NCBI GenBank assembly: GCA_934717855.1
Contig: CAKUZI010000006.1
Location: 104,421 to 168,420, forward strand
Direction of reading: 5' to 3'
Length of the DNA: 64,000 bases
Source of the DNA: an uncultured Candidatus Melainabacteria bacterium
GTDB lineage: Bacteria > Cyanobacteriota > Vampirovibrionia > Gastranaerophilales > Gastranaerophilaceae
The position numbers were made by a program, and so were the translations under genes. The notes under the pieces are model-generated. The model had not been told where the DNA came from. It was given only the letters and a program-made list of their open reading frames with translations, and did no database searches. How positions within the stretch are numbered: position 1 is the first letter of the stretch; each line of letters starts with the position of its first letter. This document shows, in pieces, positions 8,304 through 17,356 of this stretch.

Positions 8304-9809
8304 TTATTGTTTATAGTTTCTTATACCTGTTGTAATCATTGCAATTCCATATTTATCACAAGTATCAATAATTTGCTGATCTTTTACTGAACCTCCAGGT
8401 TGAATGATTAAACTAATTCTACCTTGAATTGCTGAATAAATACAGTCTTCTGCGTGAATTGTTGAGTCAGATGCCAATACAGCTTCTTTTGAGTTGTCGC
8501 AAGCGTAATTTAGAGCTTGTTCAACCGCTACAATAGAGTTTGTTTGGCCTTGCGCAATTGCGACTGTTTTAAAATCTCTTGCGATTACTGCACAGTTTGA
8601 TTTCGCAAATTTTGCAACTTTCCATGCAAATATTGCATCTTCAATTTGTTCTTTAGTTGGCTTTGCTTTTGTTACAACTTTGAATAAATCTTTGTCAAGT
8701 TCACTCAAGTCACTATCTTGCACAAGAGCTCCAAACGGGGTCATAATTATATCTTCTTGTATAAGTTTTTTGTATTCATGCAATGGAGTATTAAGCTTTA
8801 CTAACTTAATTTCAGGATTATCCTTGAATTGTTCCAATGCATTTGGAGTGTAATCTGGAGCCACAATAACTTCAACTGCCATAGAATTTAGGTGTTTTGC
8901 GACTTCTTCATCTACAGGTTTTGAAAAGCCAACAGTTCCATAAAATGAGCTTATCGGATCACAGTCAAAAGCTTTTGTGTATGCGTCGTAGGTTGAACGT
9001 CCAAGAGCAACTCCGCAAGGTTTAGTATGGCGGATTATTGAAACAGCGTTTACGTCAAAAAATTCACTAACGATGTTTGCAGATTCGGTAACGTTTAACA
9101 CATCATTAAATGACAATTCTTTATCATCTAAAACTTCGTAATTGGCCATTCTTTCTGTTTTGTAAATGGCACCTTTTTGGTGAGGGTTTTCACCATATTT
9201 GAGGTCTTTAAGTTTTTCAAAATTAAGAGTTTTAAATTGTTTTTCTCCGGTTTGTTCAGATAAAACAGTTGAAATTAGCCTATCATAATTTGCAGTTAGG
9301 TTAAAAGCTTTTACAGCAAGCTTCATACGTCCAAATTCATTTGCGTTTAATGCGACATAATAGTCGACTTTATCGGTTATAACTGTTACGTTTCTATAGT
9401 TTTTAGAAGCTGCTCTTAATAAAGTAATTCCTGCAATATCAATGTTTTTTACAATATCATCAATATTTGAATATTCTCCTGCAATTTTTTCAAATGGACA
9501 AACGTTAACAACTACCATATCAAAAGATTTTATAGCAAGTTTTTCAAGCTCGTTAAGTTCTCTTACATCCGAACTGTTAGCTAAAATGCCTGCCAAAATT
9601 GTTTCGCTCAGAGCTTCAAATTTATTCATTAATAAGCCTGCAGTGTTTGAAAATTCGGAAAGATTTATTACTTCAATTTCTGCACTGCGCAGTAATTCGT
9701 ATGTATCACCGCCTGCAACAATTTCATAATCAAATTTTTCGGTCAAATTTTTTGCAAAATCAATTAATCCAACTTTGTCATATACGCTAATAAAAGCTCT
9801 GCGTTTCAT
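8304..9809 (-). CDS. purH: Bifunctional AICAR transformylase/IMP cyclohydrolase
   Basis: Catalyses the last two steps of purine (IMP) synthesis. At 501 residues it is close to the usual length. The N-terminal MGS-like cyclohydrolase domain is seen in AFISVYDKVGLIDFAKNL. The transformylase part has LKYGENPHQKGAIY, SIIRHTKPCGVALG and the C-terminal IQPGGSVKDQQIID then MITTGIRNY. AAGGGGAA precedes the ATG. The dCMP deaminase-like gene follows. A 150-bp AT-rich gap to the divergent gene at 9960 presumably holds both promoters. Confidence 0.96.
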   Translation of the reverse strand: MKRRAFISVYDKVGLIDFAKNLTEKFDYEIVAGGDTYELLRSAEIEVINLSEFSNTAGLLMNKFEALSETILAGILANSSDVRELNELEKLAIKSFDMVVVNVCPFEKIAGEYSNIDDIVKNIDIAGITLLRAASKNYRNVTVITDKVDYYVALNANEFGRMKLAVKAFNLTANYDRLISTVLSEQTGEKQFKTLNFEKLKDLKYGENPHQKGAIYKTERMANYEVLDDKELSFNDVLNVTESANIVSEFFDVNAVSIIRHTKPCGVALGRSTYDAYTKAFDCDPISSFYGTVGFSKPVDEEVAKHLNSMAVEVIVAPDYTPNALEQFKDNPEIKLVKLNTPLHEYKKLIQEDIIMTPFGALVQDSDLSELDKDLFKVVTKAKPTKEQIEDAIFAWKVAKFAKSNCAVIARDFKTVAIAQGQTNSIVAVEQALNYACDNSKEAVLASDSTIHAEDCIYSAIQGRISLIIQPGGSVKDQQIIDTCDKYGIAMITTGIRNYKQ

Positions 9810-9959
9810 ATTTAGTTCCCCTTAGTCTGTTATCCTCGCTACAATTATAACATATTAATCAAAAAAAGAATGTTTTCTTATTATTTTGTAACTATTTTTT
9901 GAATTTCTTGAAATAATTTTATTAATATATTATAATTGCCTGTGAAAGAGGTTTTATTG

Positions 9960-10613
9960 ATGGTAAGTAATAGAATAACAGAAGGCGTTGGAAAAAAGAT
10001 TGTTGAAGCATTGAAACAACAATCAGATATTGAAATTCAAAGTGTAGTAGAAAATCCTGTTCCACCTGCAGAACATTCGGTTTCTGCTGAAAATGAAATT
10101 GTATACAATGAAGAAGAACCTATTTATAATACGGCAGAAGCAGAGCCTAATGATGCTGTAGAAAGTGAAAATACAGGTTCTGAAGCTCATATGTTTGAAA
10201 ATACAACTTCAAGCTTCGCTAGCCAGCATGTTTCCAATTATACTCAGCCATCTTCAATTCCAAATATGATGGATAGAGATTCTTTTGCTCCTGAATTGGA
10301 TGGTTTTGAAGTTCCAACAAATATTGCAGTGTTGAAACAACTTATAAATCAATTGCCGGCGGGTGTTTCTAAACAAACAGGTGCTTTGATTATTAAACAA
10401 ACTATGGAAGCTCTTGGTATTTCTATGAAAAGTGTTTTACAAGAAGCTCAACAAGTTCAAGAGAGTTTGAATAATTCTTCAAGAGAATGTCAAGCATCTA
10501 TTATGGAATACAAAAAACAAATCGATGTTTTGGAAAAACAATCTCAAAAATTCCAAAGACAATGCTCTGCGTTGAATGATATAATTAGTTTGTTTGTTCA
10601 AACAAGTTTATAA
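9960..10613 (+). CDS. Conserved-looking hypothetical protein with C-terminal coiled coil, 217 aa
   Basis: Not recognised. The ATG at 9960 is chosen because AAAGAGG lies 8 bases upstream; an in-frame TTG at 9936 is less likely. Residues 1-30 look structured (NRITEGVGKKIVEALKQQ). Residues 35-110 are acidic and disordered. Residues 115-217 form a helical domain with NIAVLKQLINQLPAGVSKQT, GALIIKQTMEALGISM and a coiled coil (QASIMEYKKQIDVLEKQSQK). The architecture (short N-term, acidic linker, helical bundle) recalls cytoskeletal or division-linked adaptors. It stands alone and is terminated before fliE. Confidence 0.65.
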   Translation: MVSNRITEGVGKKIVEALKQQSDIEIQSVVENPVPPAEHSVSAENEIVYNEEEPIYNTAEAEPNDAVESENTGSEAHMFENTTSSFASQHVSNYTQPSSIPNMMDRDSFAPELDGFEVPTNIAVLKQLINQLPAGVSKQTGALIIKQTMEALGISMKSVLQEAQQVQESLNNSSRECQASIMEYKKQIDVLEKQSQKFQRQCSALNDIISLFVQTSL

Positions 10614-10634
10614 TTTTTGAAAAATATTATGAAG

Positions 10635-10669
10635 AAAAGGTCCTTTGTGTAAAAAGGATCTTTTTTTTT
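10635..10669 (+). terminator. Rho-independent terminator
   Basis: A stem of AAAGGTCCTT with AAGGATCTTT (one G-T pair) and a T9 tail, 22 bases after the stop of the 217-residue gene. It separates that gene from the fli operon. Confidence 0.8.
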
Positions 10670-10840
10670 GTTGTAAAAATTTTGATTTTTTGGAAAAAAT
10701 CATTAAACCCATGCAAAAACAAGTAGTAAATTAGATTGAAATTTGTAGATTTTTCTACTGAATTTGGATGATTTTTACTTGTTAGCTATATCAATTTTAA
10801 AGATATACATGTATTATGTAGTAAGAAAGGTAGATACACG

Positions 10841-11179
10841 ATGAGCAGTTTTTATCCGCAATATGATTTAGCAGGAAGAATTCAGCACACAAAACTTGAT
10901 ACCGGTTTTTCAGATATGCCGTCTGCAAGGATGTCGAGAGTTGAAAATCCGTCTTCTCCTGATTTTAAACAGGTAATGTCAGGTTTGGTTGAAAACTTGA
11001 ATACAGAATTGAATGCTCCTGATAATTTGTTGAAAGATGTTATGTCCGGAAGTAAAAACGTTGATATTCACGATGTAATGACAGCTATGGCAAAGTCTGA
11101 AATAAGTATCAATGTTGCTACTCAACTTACCGGAAAAGTCATTCAAGCGTATGATAAAGTTATGCAAATTCAGGTGTAG
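10841..11179 (+). CDS. fliE: Flagellar MS ring-rod adaptor FliE
   Basis: A 112-residue rod-base protein that joins the MS ring to the rod. The C-terminal signature is clear: VDIHDVMTAMAKSEISINVA then QLTGKVIQAYDKVMQIQV. The N-terminal 40 residues are extended and poorly conserved, as in the family. A GAAAGG site lies upstream of the ATG. It starts the fliE-fliF-(fliG-position)-fliH-flhA run. The 227-bp upstream gap holds the previous terminator and an AT-rich promoter region. Confidence 0.93.
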   Translation: MSSFYPQYDLAGRIQHTKLDTGFSDMPSARMSRVENPSSPDFKQVMSGLVENLNTELNAPDNLLKDVMSGSKNVDIHDVMTAMAKSEISINVATQLTGKVIQAYDKVMQIQV

Positions 11180-11258
11180 AATAACAAAAGATTAGGAATA
11201 ACTAAAAAGACTTGGGAAAAAGCTTGGGAAAATCAAGCACTCACAAAGAGGGTAAAAG

Positions 11259-12929
11259 ATGGATTTTAAAGAACTATTAGAGAATAAACCTTTATTGTAC
11301 GGAATAATTGGCGGTGTAGTTTTATTTTTGGCGCTAATTGTAACCGTGAGTATTATCGGGGGCTCTAAAAAATCAGCAAATGGAACTGAAATTACAGGTC
11401 AGCCATTGCAAGCGGATGCAGATTTGTTAACTACCGATAATGCAGGTAAAGCTATTGAAATTCAAGCTCTTCTTGCAAAATACGATATTGTTGTAAGCAG
11501 AAGACTTGATGGTACAAAATCCATTCTTTATTTAAAAAAGGGTGATTGTAAAACTGGTAGAAAAGCTTGTTATACAACTGATAGAGATACTGCGTTAATT
11601 CAAATTGTTCAGAGTGGTTTGATGGATCAAAATATTGGTCTTGAAATTTTTGATAAAGGTGATTTTACTTCAACTAAAGAAGATAAAAAAATACGTCTTT
11701 CTCGTGCGATAAATGGGGAACTTTCAAGGTTAATCAGAAGAATTGATGGTGTTGATAATGCGTCTGTGTTTATTTCTATTCCAGAGCAAACAATGTTTAC
11801 ATCAATGCAAAAACCAGTAACAGCAACGGTTCAAATCTCTCTTGCAAAAGATGCTACAAAATTAGATCAGTTGAAAGTTAAAGCAATTACAAATCTTTTG
11901 TTAGGAAGTGTAACCGGTTTGACTGCTGAAAATATCGCAATTACTGATACGAATGGTAATACATATCATAGTATTATGGACGCGGAAGATGAAATGCTTC
12001 AACGTTTGGAAGAAAATGATAAATATATGACATCTAAAGTTAATCAACAGTTAGATAGGTTGATTGGTCAAGGTAATTATGTCGCTACAGTTAGTACATT
12101 TCTTCGTCAAGCTCCTGTTGAGAAATATACTATTGATTATGATCCAAACAGAAAAGCCTCTGTTAGTGAACAGTCTTTTAGAGAGGGTTTGGGTGATCAA
12201 ACAAGTGATTCAAATAAAAATGTGAATGCAGTTAGTGTATATCTTCCGAATGGTTTGCCGAATGGAGCTTCAAATTCTAATCAAAACAGAAGCTATTCAA
12301 GAACTGCAACTGAAACTCAATATGGTGTAACAAAAACTCAAACTAATGAATATATAAAACCAGGAGTTGTGGAAGATATTTCAATTGCCGTAACATTAGA
12401 TAAAAATGCACTTCCTGCAAATACAACATTAGAAGAATTAAAAGAATTAATTGCTAAAGCGGCAAGTCCAAAAGTTAAGGCTGATAATGTTTCTATAGCG
12501 TTTTCAGATTCTACAGATCCATATTTAGCAGGTGACAAACCGTCAAATCTTCCAAAACCAGATGAAACAGGCAATCCTTGGTGGTTAGCAGTTGCTTTGA
12601 GTGCAATAGGTTTAATAATTGTTTTCAAGGCTATTTCAAATAGAGTACAACAAATTCAGGAAGCTAGCAGAAGAGAAGTTGAACAACTTAGACAAAAAAC
12701 TGCTCAACAAGAACAACAATTGTCTGATATTAATCAAAGAGCAGTTCAGTTAACAGAAAGACAATCTGAATTGGCTCAAGGACTTGTTGAACAACAGCAA
12801 AGAGGTGCAATCCCTCAACAAAATCCGGTACAATTGGCTGATACATTGTCGAACTTGTCTGCAGAACTTGCAAATGCAGATGATGAAGATGCAGGTGAAA
12901 AAATTAAGAGCTGGATTGAACAAGGGTAG
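11259..12929 (+). CDS. fliF: Flagellar MS-ring protein FliF
   Basis: Forms the inner-membrane MS ring of the flagellar basal body. The 556 residues show a first membrane helix (YGIIGGVVLFLALIVTVSII), ring-building motifs with EIQALLAKYDI and FISIPEQTMF, a QLSLAKDA-like stretch, a DPNRK-SEQS region, and a second membrane helix (PWWLAVALSAIGLIIVF). The cytoplasmic tail has a coiled coil and ends GEKIKSWIEQG. That last motif is the FliG-binding tail of ordinary FliF, so a FliG-like partner is expected. GAGGGTAAAAG precedes the ATG. Confidence 0.95.
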   Translation: MDFKELLENKPLLYGIIGGVVLFLALIVTVSIIGGSKKSANGTEITGQPLQADADLLTTDNAGKAIEIQALLAKYDIVVSRRLDGTKSILYLKKGDCKTGRKACYTTDRDTALIQIVQSGLMDQNIGLEIFDKGDFTSTKEDKKIRLSRAINGELSRLIRRIDGVDNASVFISIPEQTMFTSMQKPVTATVQISLAKDATKLDQLKVKAITNLLLGSVTGLTAENIAITDTNGNTYHSIMDAEDEMLQRLEENDKYMTSKVNQQLDRLIGQGNYVATVSTFLRQAPVEKYTIDYDPNRKASVSEQSFREGLGDQTSDSNKNVNAVSVYLPNGLPNGASNSNQNRSYSRTATETQYGVTKTQTNEYIKPGVVEDISIAVTLDKNALPANTTLEELKELIAKAASPKVKADNVSIAFSDSTDPYLAGDKPSNLPKPDETGNPWWLAVALSAIGLIIVFKAISNRVQQIQEASRREVEQLRQKTAQQEQQLSDINQRAVQLTERQSELAQGLVEQQQRGAIPQQNPVQLADTLSNLSAELANADDEDAGEKIKSWIEQG

Positions 12930-12932
12930 ATT

Positions 12933-13172
12933 GGTGAATAGTGAATGGTGAGTTGTGAATAGACCATTTCATTATTCAAACAGAAGCAGCTAAGCGGCTA
13001 GGAAGCGAGGCAGCTAGGGAAGTTTAGAAGTAAGAAAAGTAGGATAGTCTCCTACTATCTGGAAAAATCAATAATAGAAAGGATTGAGCAAAGTGAAAGG
13101 TTAGATAAATAAAAATTATCGAACGAAGTGAGCGAAAAGAACCACTCACTACTCACCATTCACTTTTCATTT
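12933..13172 (+). repeat. 240-bp inverted-repeat element inserted in the fli operon
   Basis: Left end AGTGAATGGTGAGTTGTGAA (12940-12959) and the reverse complement of the right end AGTGAATGGTGAGTAGTGAG (13145-13168) match at 19 of 21 positions including the next base. Degenerate GTGAATAGTGAATGG-type repeats extend outward. The interior has a GC-richer GCAGCTAAGCGGCTAGGAAG stretch and no gene. It fills the whole gap between fliF and the next gene, and the start codon at 13176 lies just beyond the right arm. It resembles a small non-autonomous element or a repeat cluster of the kind seen in cyanobacteria. Confidence 0.65.
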
Positions 13173-13175
13173 AAA

Positions 13176-14192
13176 ATGGCAATACAAGGATTTGACTACA
13201 AAGGGTTCGCCCAAAATTTAGCACAACAAGCGTTGGAATTAATTCCTCCTGATTTTAATGACAATCAGAAGAATTATGTTGCAAATACTTTGTTGAATTT
13301 TTCAACTGTGGCAGGACAGGCTTTGTATGACGATGAATCTCTTGGTTTTAATCTTGATCAAGCCGTAATGATTACTCAAATTATTGCGGAATGGTCTTTT
13401 CACAAGTCTGTTGATTTGATAAAATCCGGAATTCCCCAACAGTATTGGGATCCGATTATGCAAAAAATTGCATATACGATTTTTGAAATTGCAAAAAACG
13501 CCTTTCATCAAGGCTTACCTCAAGATCAGTGTTTACAATTGATTGAACACCATGTTAAGAAAACTTGGGTTGAATGTATTGAAGAATTGAAAGATAAAAA
13601 CTTGATTGATGAGGGGTTGAAAGAGCAAGCTGAAAACCAATCAAATATAGATTCGATGATGCAACAGGCTCAAGCAGAACAACAGGCACAAGCACAAGCT
13701 CAGGTACAAAACTCTCAAATTCCGCAAATGCCGGTTGAGCAAGGTGGTGCAGATGTCCCATTGCCTGCAAATTTAGGTTCTGATGCAAAAGTTCTTAAGC
13801 TTGCTACTTTGGCAATGCTTTTCCAAAAAATGCGTCAAGATAGGGTTCAAACAATTCTTAATAAATTTAATCCTGATGATGCCGGTTCTGTAATAAAATT
13901 TATGCAAATGCCTGATTTGCAATCTAAAGTTGATCCATACTCCGCAATGAGATGCTTGCAAGAGATAAAGGCCAATCTTCCTGCGGTCGGACAGAATTTG
14001 TCCCCATCAAAAATTTTGTCAAAAATCCAAAATGTTTCGCAATATTTAGATAAATCACAAATTGAACAAACGTTAAGAATGGAACGAAGTAAAGTGAAAC
14101 GCTTTGTTTTCAGTGCTTTAGAGGGTGAATATTACGAAATTCCGCCAAAAGTTGCAAATATTATTGCCACACACCTAGAAGATAGTGTATAA
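13176..14192 (+). CDS. Uncharacterised flagellar-operon protein in the fliG position, 338 aa
   Basis: Lies between fliF and fliH, exactly where fliG is normally found, but has no clear FliG signature. The N-terminal 140 residues are helical (MAIQGFDYKGFAQNLAQQAL, GLPQDQCLQLIEHHVKKTW). Residues 160-195 are Gln/Ala low complexity (QQAQAEQQAQAQAQVQNSQ). Residues 205-338 are helical, and LAMLFQKMRQ then ILNKFNPDDAGSVIKFMQMP recalls the armadillo-like middle repeats of FliG. The EHPQ and torque-helix motifs are not seen. The ATG at 13176 is preferred, although it lacks a ribosome-binding site because of the inserted repeat; a GTG at 13128 would give a longer form. Divergent FliG or a replacement partner for FliF is inference. 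Confidence 0.6.
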   Translation: MAIQGFDYKGFAQNLAQQALELIPPDFNDNQKNYVANTLLNFSTVAGQALYDDESLGFNLDQAVMITQIIAEWSFHKSVDLIKSGIPQQYWDPIMQKIAYTIFEIAKNAFHQGLPQDQCLQLIEHHVKKTWVECIEELKDKNLIDEGLKEQAENQSNIDSMMQQAQAEQQAQAQAQVQNSQIPQMPVEQGGADVPLPANLGSDAKVLKLATLAMLFQKMRQDRVQTILNKFNPDDAGSVIKFMQMPDLQSKVDPYSAMRCLQEIKANLPAVGQNLSPSKILSKIQNVSQYLDKSQIEQTLRMERSKVKRFVFSALEGEYYEIPPKVANIIATHLEDSV

Positions 14193-14203
14193 TATAATTA
14201 ATC

Positions 14204-14902
14204 ATGATTATTAAAAAGAATGCCGGTAAAAAGGCGGAGGATATTGTAGTAGAAAATCCGGTTGAAAAAGAACCGGAAGTTAAGGTTGAAGAAGAAAAAA
14301 TAGACTTGTTTAACCTTGATAACATAGATTTTAAGCAACGTCAGGAGCGCAGACGAGGCGACAGACGCAGAGGTTTCAGGAGAATTGATGACCGAAACCT
14401 TATTTCTCGTGCAAGAGAAGAAGCACAAAGTATTAAGGAAGCAGCAGCAAAAGAAGGTTATCAAGAAGGTTTGGAACAAGCAAAAGCAGATATTCTTGAT
14501 GTAAAAAATGCTATAACTGCTTTTTTAGGCGCAAAACAAGCAGTTTTCGACTATATTGCTCCTGATATTTTAGAAATAAGTGTTGAAATTGCTCAAAAAA
14601 TTATTAAAAAAGAATTACAACAAGATCCGAATGCAATATTAGATAACATTTTAGCTTTGTTAAAAACGTTATCAAAAGAGGAAACTAAAATTACATTAAG
14701 GGTAAATCCGGCACAAGTATCTTTGTTAAAATCAGAAGTTCCGTCATTGTTGAATGAAGCGGGACTGGATGCAAAAGTTCTGGTTGTTCCAGATGAAACA
14801 ATTATGGAAGGTGGTTGTGTAGTTACAACCAATAATGGCGTGATAGATGCAACAATTGAAACTCAATTGGCAGTAATAAGTGAGGCTCTAAGAGAAATTT
14901 AA
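14204..14902 (+). CDS. fliH: Flagellar export regulator FliH
   Basis: Stator-like partner of the flagellar/type III export ATPase. The 232-residue product has an Arg-rich patch (RQERRRGDRRRGFRRID), a helix with small-residue spacing (AREEAQSIKEAAAKEGYQEG), and a C-terminal FliH/YscL/V-ATPase-E-like domain (LEISVEIAQKIIKKEL, ITLRVNPAQVSLLKSEVP, VVPDETIMEGGCVVTTNNGV). The stop overlaps the flhA start by one base (TAATG), so the two are translationally coupled. The usual neighbour fliI is not in this operon. Confidence 0.88.
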   Translation: MIIKKNAGKKAEDIVVENPVEKEPEVKVEEEKIDLFNLDNIDFKQRQERRRGDRRRGFRRIDDRNLISRAREEAQSIKEAAAKEGYQEGLEQAKADILDVKNAITAFLGAKQAVFDYIAPDILEISVEIAQKIIKKELQQDPNAILDNILALLKTLSKEETKITLRVNPAQVSLLKSEVPSLLNEAGLDAKVLVVPDETIMEGGCVVTTNNGVIDATIETQLAVISEALREI

Positions 14903-17007
14903 TGGCACAAGAACAAGCCCAGCAAGGTGGCGGAGGAACAAATTTAAGTGAAATTTTTATGGCAATATTCGTTCTATTGCTTATTGTTCTTTTGCTGTGC
15001 GAATTGCCAAACTGGATTATTAATATTTGTATTTGTTTGAATATTACGCTTGGTGTTGTTTTGCTAATGATTTCTTTATATGTAAAGAAAACCCTTGAAC
15101 TTGCGTCATTCCCGTCAATTATTCTTATCGGTACAATGTTTAGGCTTGTACTTTCAATCGCATCTACAAGGTTGATTTTGTCAAAAGGTGAAGCAGGGGA
15201 AGTTATTCACGCATTCGGTACGTTCGTAACCGGCGGTAATATGATTGTCGGTGGTGTAATCTTCCTTATTATTACTGTTGTTCAGTTCATGGTAATCACA
15301 AAAGGTGCTGAACGTATTGCCGAGGTTGCTGCCAGATTTGCATTAGATGCTATGCCTGGTAAACAAATGACTATTGACGCGGACTTTAACGCCGGATTAA
15401 TTTCTCCGGAAGAAGCGACAAAAAAACGTGAAGATTTGCAAAGAGAGTCAAATCTTTTTGGTAGTATGGATGGTGCTATGAAGTTCGTAAAAGGGGATAC
15501 GATTGCCGGTATTATTATCGTTTTAATTAACATTATCGGTGGTTTGTGTATCGGCTGTATTATGAACCAAATGCCTGTTGCAGATGCTGTTTCAAAATAT
15601 ACAATCCTTACAATTGGTGATGGTTTGGCGTCTCAGTTGCCGTCTCTTTTGATGTCAATTGCAGCCGGTGTCTTTATGACACGTTCTTCTGCGGCAAACT
15701 CATTAGGTACTGATGTTACAGCGCAAATTGTAAGCAAACCGAACGCTCTTTTCTTGGCTGCAAGTTTCTTGGTGTTGTTGGCATTAACAGGGCACTGGAC
15801 TGGATTGCCTTGGTTACCGTTTACTTTATTTGCTGTCGGGTTGTTTGTTGCAGGGTTCTCTACTTTGATTAACGCTGATGTTCAATCACAATTGGGACAA
15901 TTGGAAAATGTTCGTCAGAATATGCAAGACTTAGTTAACCCGAATAGAATGTATGAACGTTTAGGGGTTGATGTTTTGAGCTTGCAAGTTGGTTCTAATT
16001 TGCTTGTAATTGCTGATCCGGATCAGGAAGGTCAATTGCTTGCGAAAATCGCCGCTTTACGTCAGAGAGTTACTGATGAATTAGGTTATATTTTGCCAAA
16101 CATAAGAATTATGGATTCATCTGCGCTTGATGCGAATGAATATATGATTTCTATTCGTGGAAATACTGTTGCGACGGGGTATGTTTACCCAGGAAAATTG
16201 ATGGTAATTGCGGATCAGTGGGACGCTATGAAAAAAGATGTACCACAAGATGCAATTATTGGTATTGACCCGACTTATCAGACTCAGGCATATTGGATTT
16301 CTCCGGAAGATGCTAAGACTGCTCGTTCTGTTACGGCAGTTGATTCTACTGACGTCATAGTTACGCACTTACAAGAATGCGTAAGAAAACATGTTGATGA
16401 GGTAATGACAAAAACTGACGTACTTAAACTTATGGAACTTGTTCGTTCGCAAGACCCTACGCTGGTTAATGACCTTGTGCCGACAATTATTTCTACAAGT
16501 GACTTGAGAAAAATCTTTGTTAACCTTATTAGAGAAAAAGTTTCTATCAAGGATATTATTTTTGTGTTTGAAAGACTTTGTGATTATGCAAGATTTTCAA
16601 AAGAGCCTGATATTCTTTCAGAACGTTTAAGAGCTGCATTAGGCCGTCAAATATGTTTGTCAAATGTGGGTGATGACAAGGTTTTATATGCTTTGACTCT
16701 TTCGCCTGAATGGGAAAAAATCTTAGATGATAGTTGCCAAAGAACAGAGCTTGGAACAATGTTTTTGCTTAACCCTATGCAGGTGCAAGAATTGATTGAA
16801 ACGACTGCTACAACCTTGATGAGAGCTCATCAGGCGTGTGGTCAGCAACCTGTAATTTTATGTTCTCCAAGAATTAGATTGCCGTTATATCAATTGTTAG
16901 AACGTCATATTCCGACGATTGTTGTAATTTCTTATTCAGAATTAATTACGGATATTAAGGTTGAAGCAATTGATACAATTGGTGAATCTTATCAGATGGA
17001 ACAATAG
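14902..17007 (+). CDS. flhA: Flagellar export gate protein FlhA
   Basis: Inner-membrane export gate of the flagellar type III system; 701 residues, normal length. The N-terminal half has about eight membrane helices. The FHIPEP-type loop is clear: GAERIAEVAARFALDAMPGK then QMTIDADFNAGLISPEEA. The C-terminal cytoplasmic domain (about 350-701) has the substrate- and chaperone-docking subdomains, with RLGVDVLSLQVG and QPVILCSPRIRLPLYQLLER. FlhA and its injectisome relatives (SctV) share this fold. The FliF-FliE-FliH context makes FlhA the right name. Confidence 0.96.
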   Translation: MAQEQAQQGGGGTNLSEIFMAIFVLLLIVLLLCELPNWIINICICLNITLGVVLLMISLYVKKTLELASFPSIILIGTMFRLVLSIASTRLILSKGEAGEVIHAFGTFVTGGNMIVGGVIFLIITVVQFMVITKGAERIAEVAARFALDAMPGKQMTIDADFNAGLISPEEATKKREDLQRESNLFGSMDGAMKFVKGDTIAGIIIVLINIIGGLCIGCIMNQMPVADAVSKYTILTIGDGLASQLPSLLMSIAAGVFMTRSSAANSLGTDVTAQIVSKPNALFLAASFLVLLALTGHWTGLPWLPFTLFAVGLFVAGFSTLINADVQSQLGQLENVRQNMQDLVNPNRMYERLGVDVLSLQVGSNLLVIADPDQEGQLLAKIAALRQRVTDELGYILPNIRIMDSSALDANEYMISIRGNTVATGYVYPGKLMVIADQWDAMKKDVPQDAIIGIDPTYQTQAYWISPEDAKTARSVTAVDSTDVIVTHLQECVRKHVDEVMTKTDVLKLMELVRSQDPTLVNDLVPTIISTSDLRKIFVNLIREKVSIKDIIFVFERLCDYARFSKEPDILSERLRAALGRQICLSNVGDDKVLYALTLSPEWEKILDDSCQRTELGTMFLLNPMQVQELIETTATTLMRAHQACGQQPVILCSPRIRLPLYQLLERHIPTIVVISYSELITDIKVEAIDTIGESYQMEQ

Positions 17008-17108
17008 TTATAGGGAGTCGAGAGTGGTTTGTTACGTAAAAATTAGTAGTAATTTATCATAGCACACTTAGTTGTGTGATTTTATTAAAAGGTAATAAAA
17101 ATTTTTTT

Positions 17109-17315
17109 ATGAAAAAGCTAATTTTATTTTTAATTTCAATATATCAAAAGATTTCACGTCATACCCCGCCGGTATGTCGATTTTATCCGACTTGTTCTGA
17201 ATATACAAGACAAGCGATTGAAAAATATGGTGTTTTAAAAGGTGGTTGGTTGGGGTTGAAACGAATATCCAAATGTCATCCTTGGCATGAGGGTGGGAAT
17301 GATCCAGTACCATAA
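17109..17315 (+). CDS. yidD: Membrane protein insertion efficiency factor YidD
   Basis: A 68-residue protein that assists YidC-dependent membrane insertion. The family signature is unmistakable: ISIYQKISRHTPPVCRFYPT then CSEYTRQAIEKYG, with the CRFxPTCSxY core and the C-terminal RISKCHPWHEGG. An N-terminal membrane-binding helix is present (KKLILFLISIY). The ATG at 17109 starts the conserved region. It is not next to rpmH, rnpA or yidC here, so it has been separated from its usual operon. Confidence 0.95.
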   Translation: MKKLILFLISIYQKISRHTPPVCRFYPTCSEYTRQAIEKYGVLKGGWLGLKRISKCHPWHEGGNDPVP

Positions 17316-17356
17316 AAAAGAAAACTTTTTTCATATGAAATTATTTTCTTTAGAAA

